A stretch of 64,000 nt of DNA from positions 186,001 to 250,000 of the forward strand of contig NZ_FOQG01000001.1 in the NCBI RefSeq assembly GCF_900113685.1. The letters are read 5' to 3'. The notes under the pieces are model-generated. The model was not told the DNA's origin. It searched no databases and was given only the letters and a program-made list of their open reading frames with translations. This DNA comes from Nocardioides psychrotolerans (lineage in GTDB: Bacteria > Actinomycetota > Actinomycetes > Propionibacteriales > Nocardioidaceae). Shown in pieces: positions 63,074-64,000 of the stretch. A program made the position numbers and the translations under genes. Within the stretch, counting starts at the first letter, position 1, and every line of letters begins with the position of its first letter.

Positions 63074-64000
63074 ATGTCGGGTTACGACTCCTATCCGCCG
63101 CCGGGCGCACCACAGCCGCCACCACCGCCACTGCCGCCCGGGGCCGGTGCGCCGCCGCCCGGGTGGGCGCCTCCTCCCCCGCCGGGTCCCGCCGGACAGG
63201 GTGGCTGGGCCCCGGCTCCCGGCATGCTCGGCGCGGCGCACAAGCCCGGGGCAATCGCGCTGCGGCCCCTCGGGCTGGGCGACATCTACGACGGCGCGTT
63301 CCGGATCATCCGTTTCAACCCCCGGGCCACGGTGGGCTCCGCGGTGCTGGTCGCCGCGGTCACCATGGCGATCCCCGTGCTCGTCACCGCGCTGCTCACC
63401 TTCACTGTCGGTGCGGTGCTCGACGAGACCGGCGGTGGTGCCGGCAGCGAGCTGATCGGGGGCATCGGCTCCTTCGGCTCCCTGTTCGTCGGGCTGGCGC
63501 TGCTCCAGGTCGGGCTGATCTTCGTGACCGGGATGGTCGCCCACGTCACCCACGCGGCGGCCGTCGGGCGACGACTCAGCCTCGGGGAGGCGTGGGCCGC
63601 CACCCGCGGCAAGCGCTGGCGGCTCCTCGGCCTCACGCTGCTGATCAACCTGGTCTGGATCATGGGCCTGGTCGTCTACGTGCTGGTGTGGTTCGTGCTG
63701 GCGCTCACCACGACCGACGTGCTCGTGCTGGTGGTCTGGGGCGTCATCAGCGTGCCGGCCTACATCGCCCTCATGTGCTGGTTCTGGGTGCGCGTCTACT
63801 ACTTGCCGGCCCCGGCCCTGATGCTGGAGGACGTCGGCGTGCTCGGCGCGATCGGACGCGGCTGGACGCTCACGCGCGGCGCGTTCTGGCGCACCTTCGG
63901 CATCGCGCTGCTCACCGTGGTCGTGGCCTCGATCGCGGGCAACATGCTCGCCGTGCCCGTGACCATCGCCGGTGAGCTGGGCGCGGTCGCCGCCGGGCCG
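63074..64000 (+). CDS. Pro-rich multi-pass membrane protein (GPDPase-membrane-domain-like), cut by window edge
   Basis: The first 309 residues are visible, open to the right edge. Residues 1-60 are Pro/Gly/Ala-rich (PPPPPLPPGAGAPPPGW). From about 68 (LRPLGLGDIYDGAFRIIRFN) the sequence resembles the membrane domain associated with some glycerophosphodiester phosphodiesterases, with at least five hydrophobic segments (about 90-115, 130-155, 182-205, 208-235 and 270-300). No phosphodiesterase catalytic domain is visible in this part. ATG 63074 follows AAGGGGAG. A broken 57-bp copy of part of this gene lies near 29.5 kb. Confidence 0.82.
   Translation, partial: MSGYDSYPPPGAPQPPPPPLPPGAGAPPPGWAPPPPPGPAGQGGWAPAPGMLGAAHKPGAIALRPLGLGDIYDGAFRIIRFNPRATVGSAVLVAAVTMAIPVLVTALLTFTVGAVLDETGGGAGSELIGGIGSFGSLFVGLALLQVGLIFVTGMVAHVTHAAAVGRRLSLGEAWAATRGKRWRLLGLTLLINLVWIMGLVVYVLVWFVLALTTTDVLVLVVWGVISVPAYIALMCWFWVRVYYLPAPALMLEDVGVLGAIGRGWTLTRGAFWRTFGIALLTVVVASIAGNMLAVPVTIAGELGAVAAGP

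Overview
High-GC, densely packed actinobacterial chromosome, most likely from a Nocardioides-like member of the Propionibacteriales. This is inferred from codon use, GTG/TTG starts, the Zn-type S14, a DUF222 HNH endonuclease and the ribosomal gene order; no 16S gene is present, so the genus is not proven. There is no phage, complete insertion sequence, CRISPR array or tRNA that I can recognise.

Layout. (1) 0-6.3 kb: acpS (cut by the left edge), glmS, divergent coaA, a small exported protein, glmM, rpsI and rplM, i.e. amino-sugar/cell-wall precursor genes with the L13-S9 operon. (2) 6.5-15 kb: citrate synthase, then a compact locus with an Sfp-type phosphopantetheinyl transferase, an M1 metallopeptidase, a 1304-aa membrane-bound Pls/PosA-type non-ribosomal peptide synthetase, an EVE/UPF0310 protein and a YihY-type membrane protein. 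The last four form one strand-uniform run with stop/start overlaps. (3) 15-29.4 kb: mixed accessory and housekeeping genes (HtrA-like protease, GNAT, ABC-F ATPase, AbiEi-DUF559 fusion, two acyl-CoA dehydrogenases, RsmC-like methyltransferase, truA, PfkB kinase, GntR regulator, ketopantoate reductase, DUF222-HNH endonuclease). (4) 29.6-33.4 kb: alpha operon infA-rpmJ-rpsM-rpsK-rpsD-rpoA-rplQ. (5) 33.7-49.2 kb: an accessory block separating infA from map: luciferase-like oxidoreductase, a transglutaminase-like membrane protein that lacks its catalytic residues, DUF58, MoxR ATPase, a 2059-aa anchored Ig/FnIII protein, an FHA protein, a transmembrane Ser/Thr kinase, and TerC behind a probable yybP-ykoY manganese riboswitch. 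(6) 49.4-62 kb: the complete S10-spc-secY-adk-map series, all on the minus strand. (7) 62.4-64 kb: a 52-aa small protein coupled to an AhpD-like protein, and a Pro-rich membrane protein cut by the right edge.

How the genes work together. The ribosomal, rpoA, secY, adk, map and infA genes are the core growth machinery; structured leaders precede rpsJ, infA and secY, and twin hairpins separate rpsD from rpoA. The Pls-type synthetase has the layout of epsilon-poly-lysine synthetases, its specificity residues read close to a lysine code, and both an activating phosphopantetheinyl transferase and a peptidase that could trim the product lie beside it. This is the most promising candidate for an undescribed system. 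The MoxR/DUF58/transglutaminase-like/Ig-FnIII/FHA/kinase block looks like a phospho-regulated envelope assembly. A 57-bp piece of the membrane-protein gene at 63 kb recurs as a broken fragment beside rplQ, which records an internal rearrangement.
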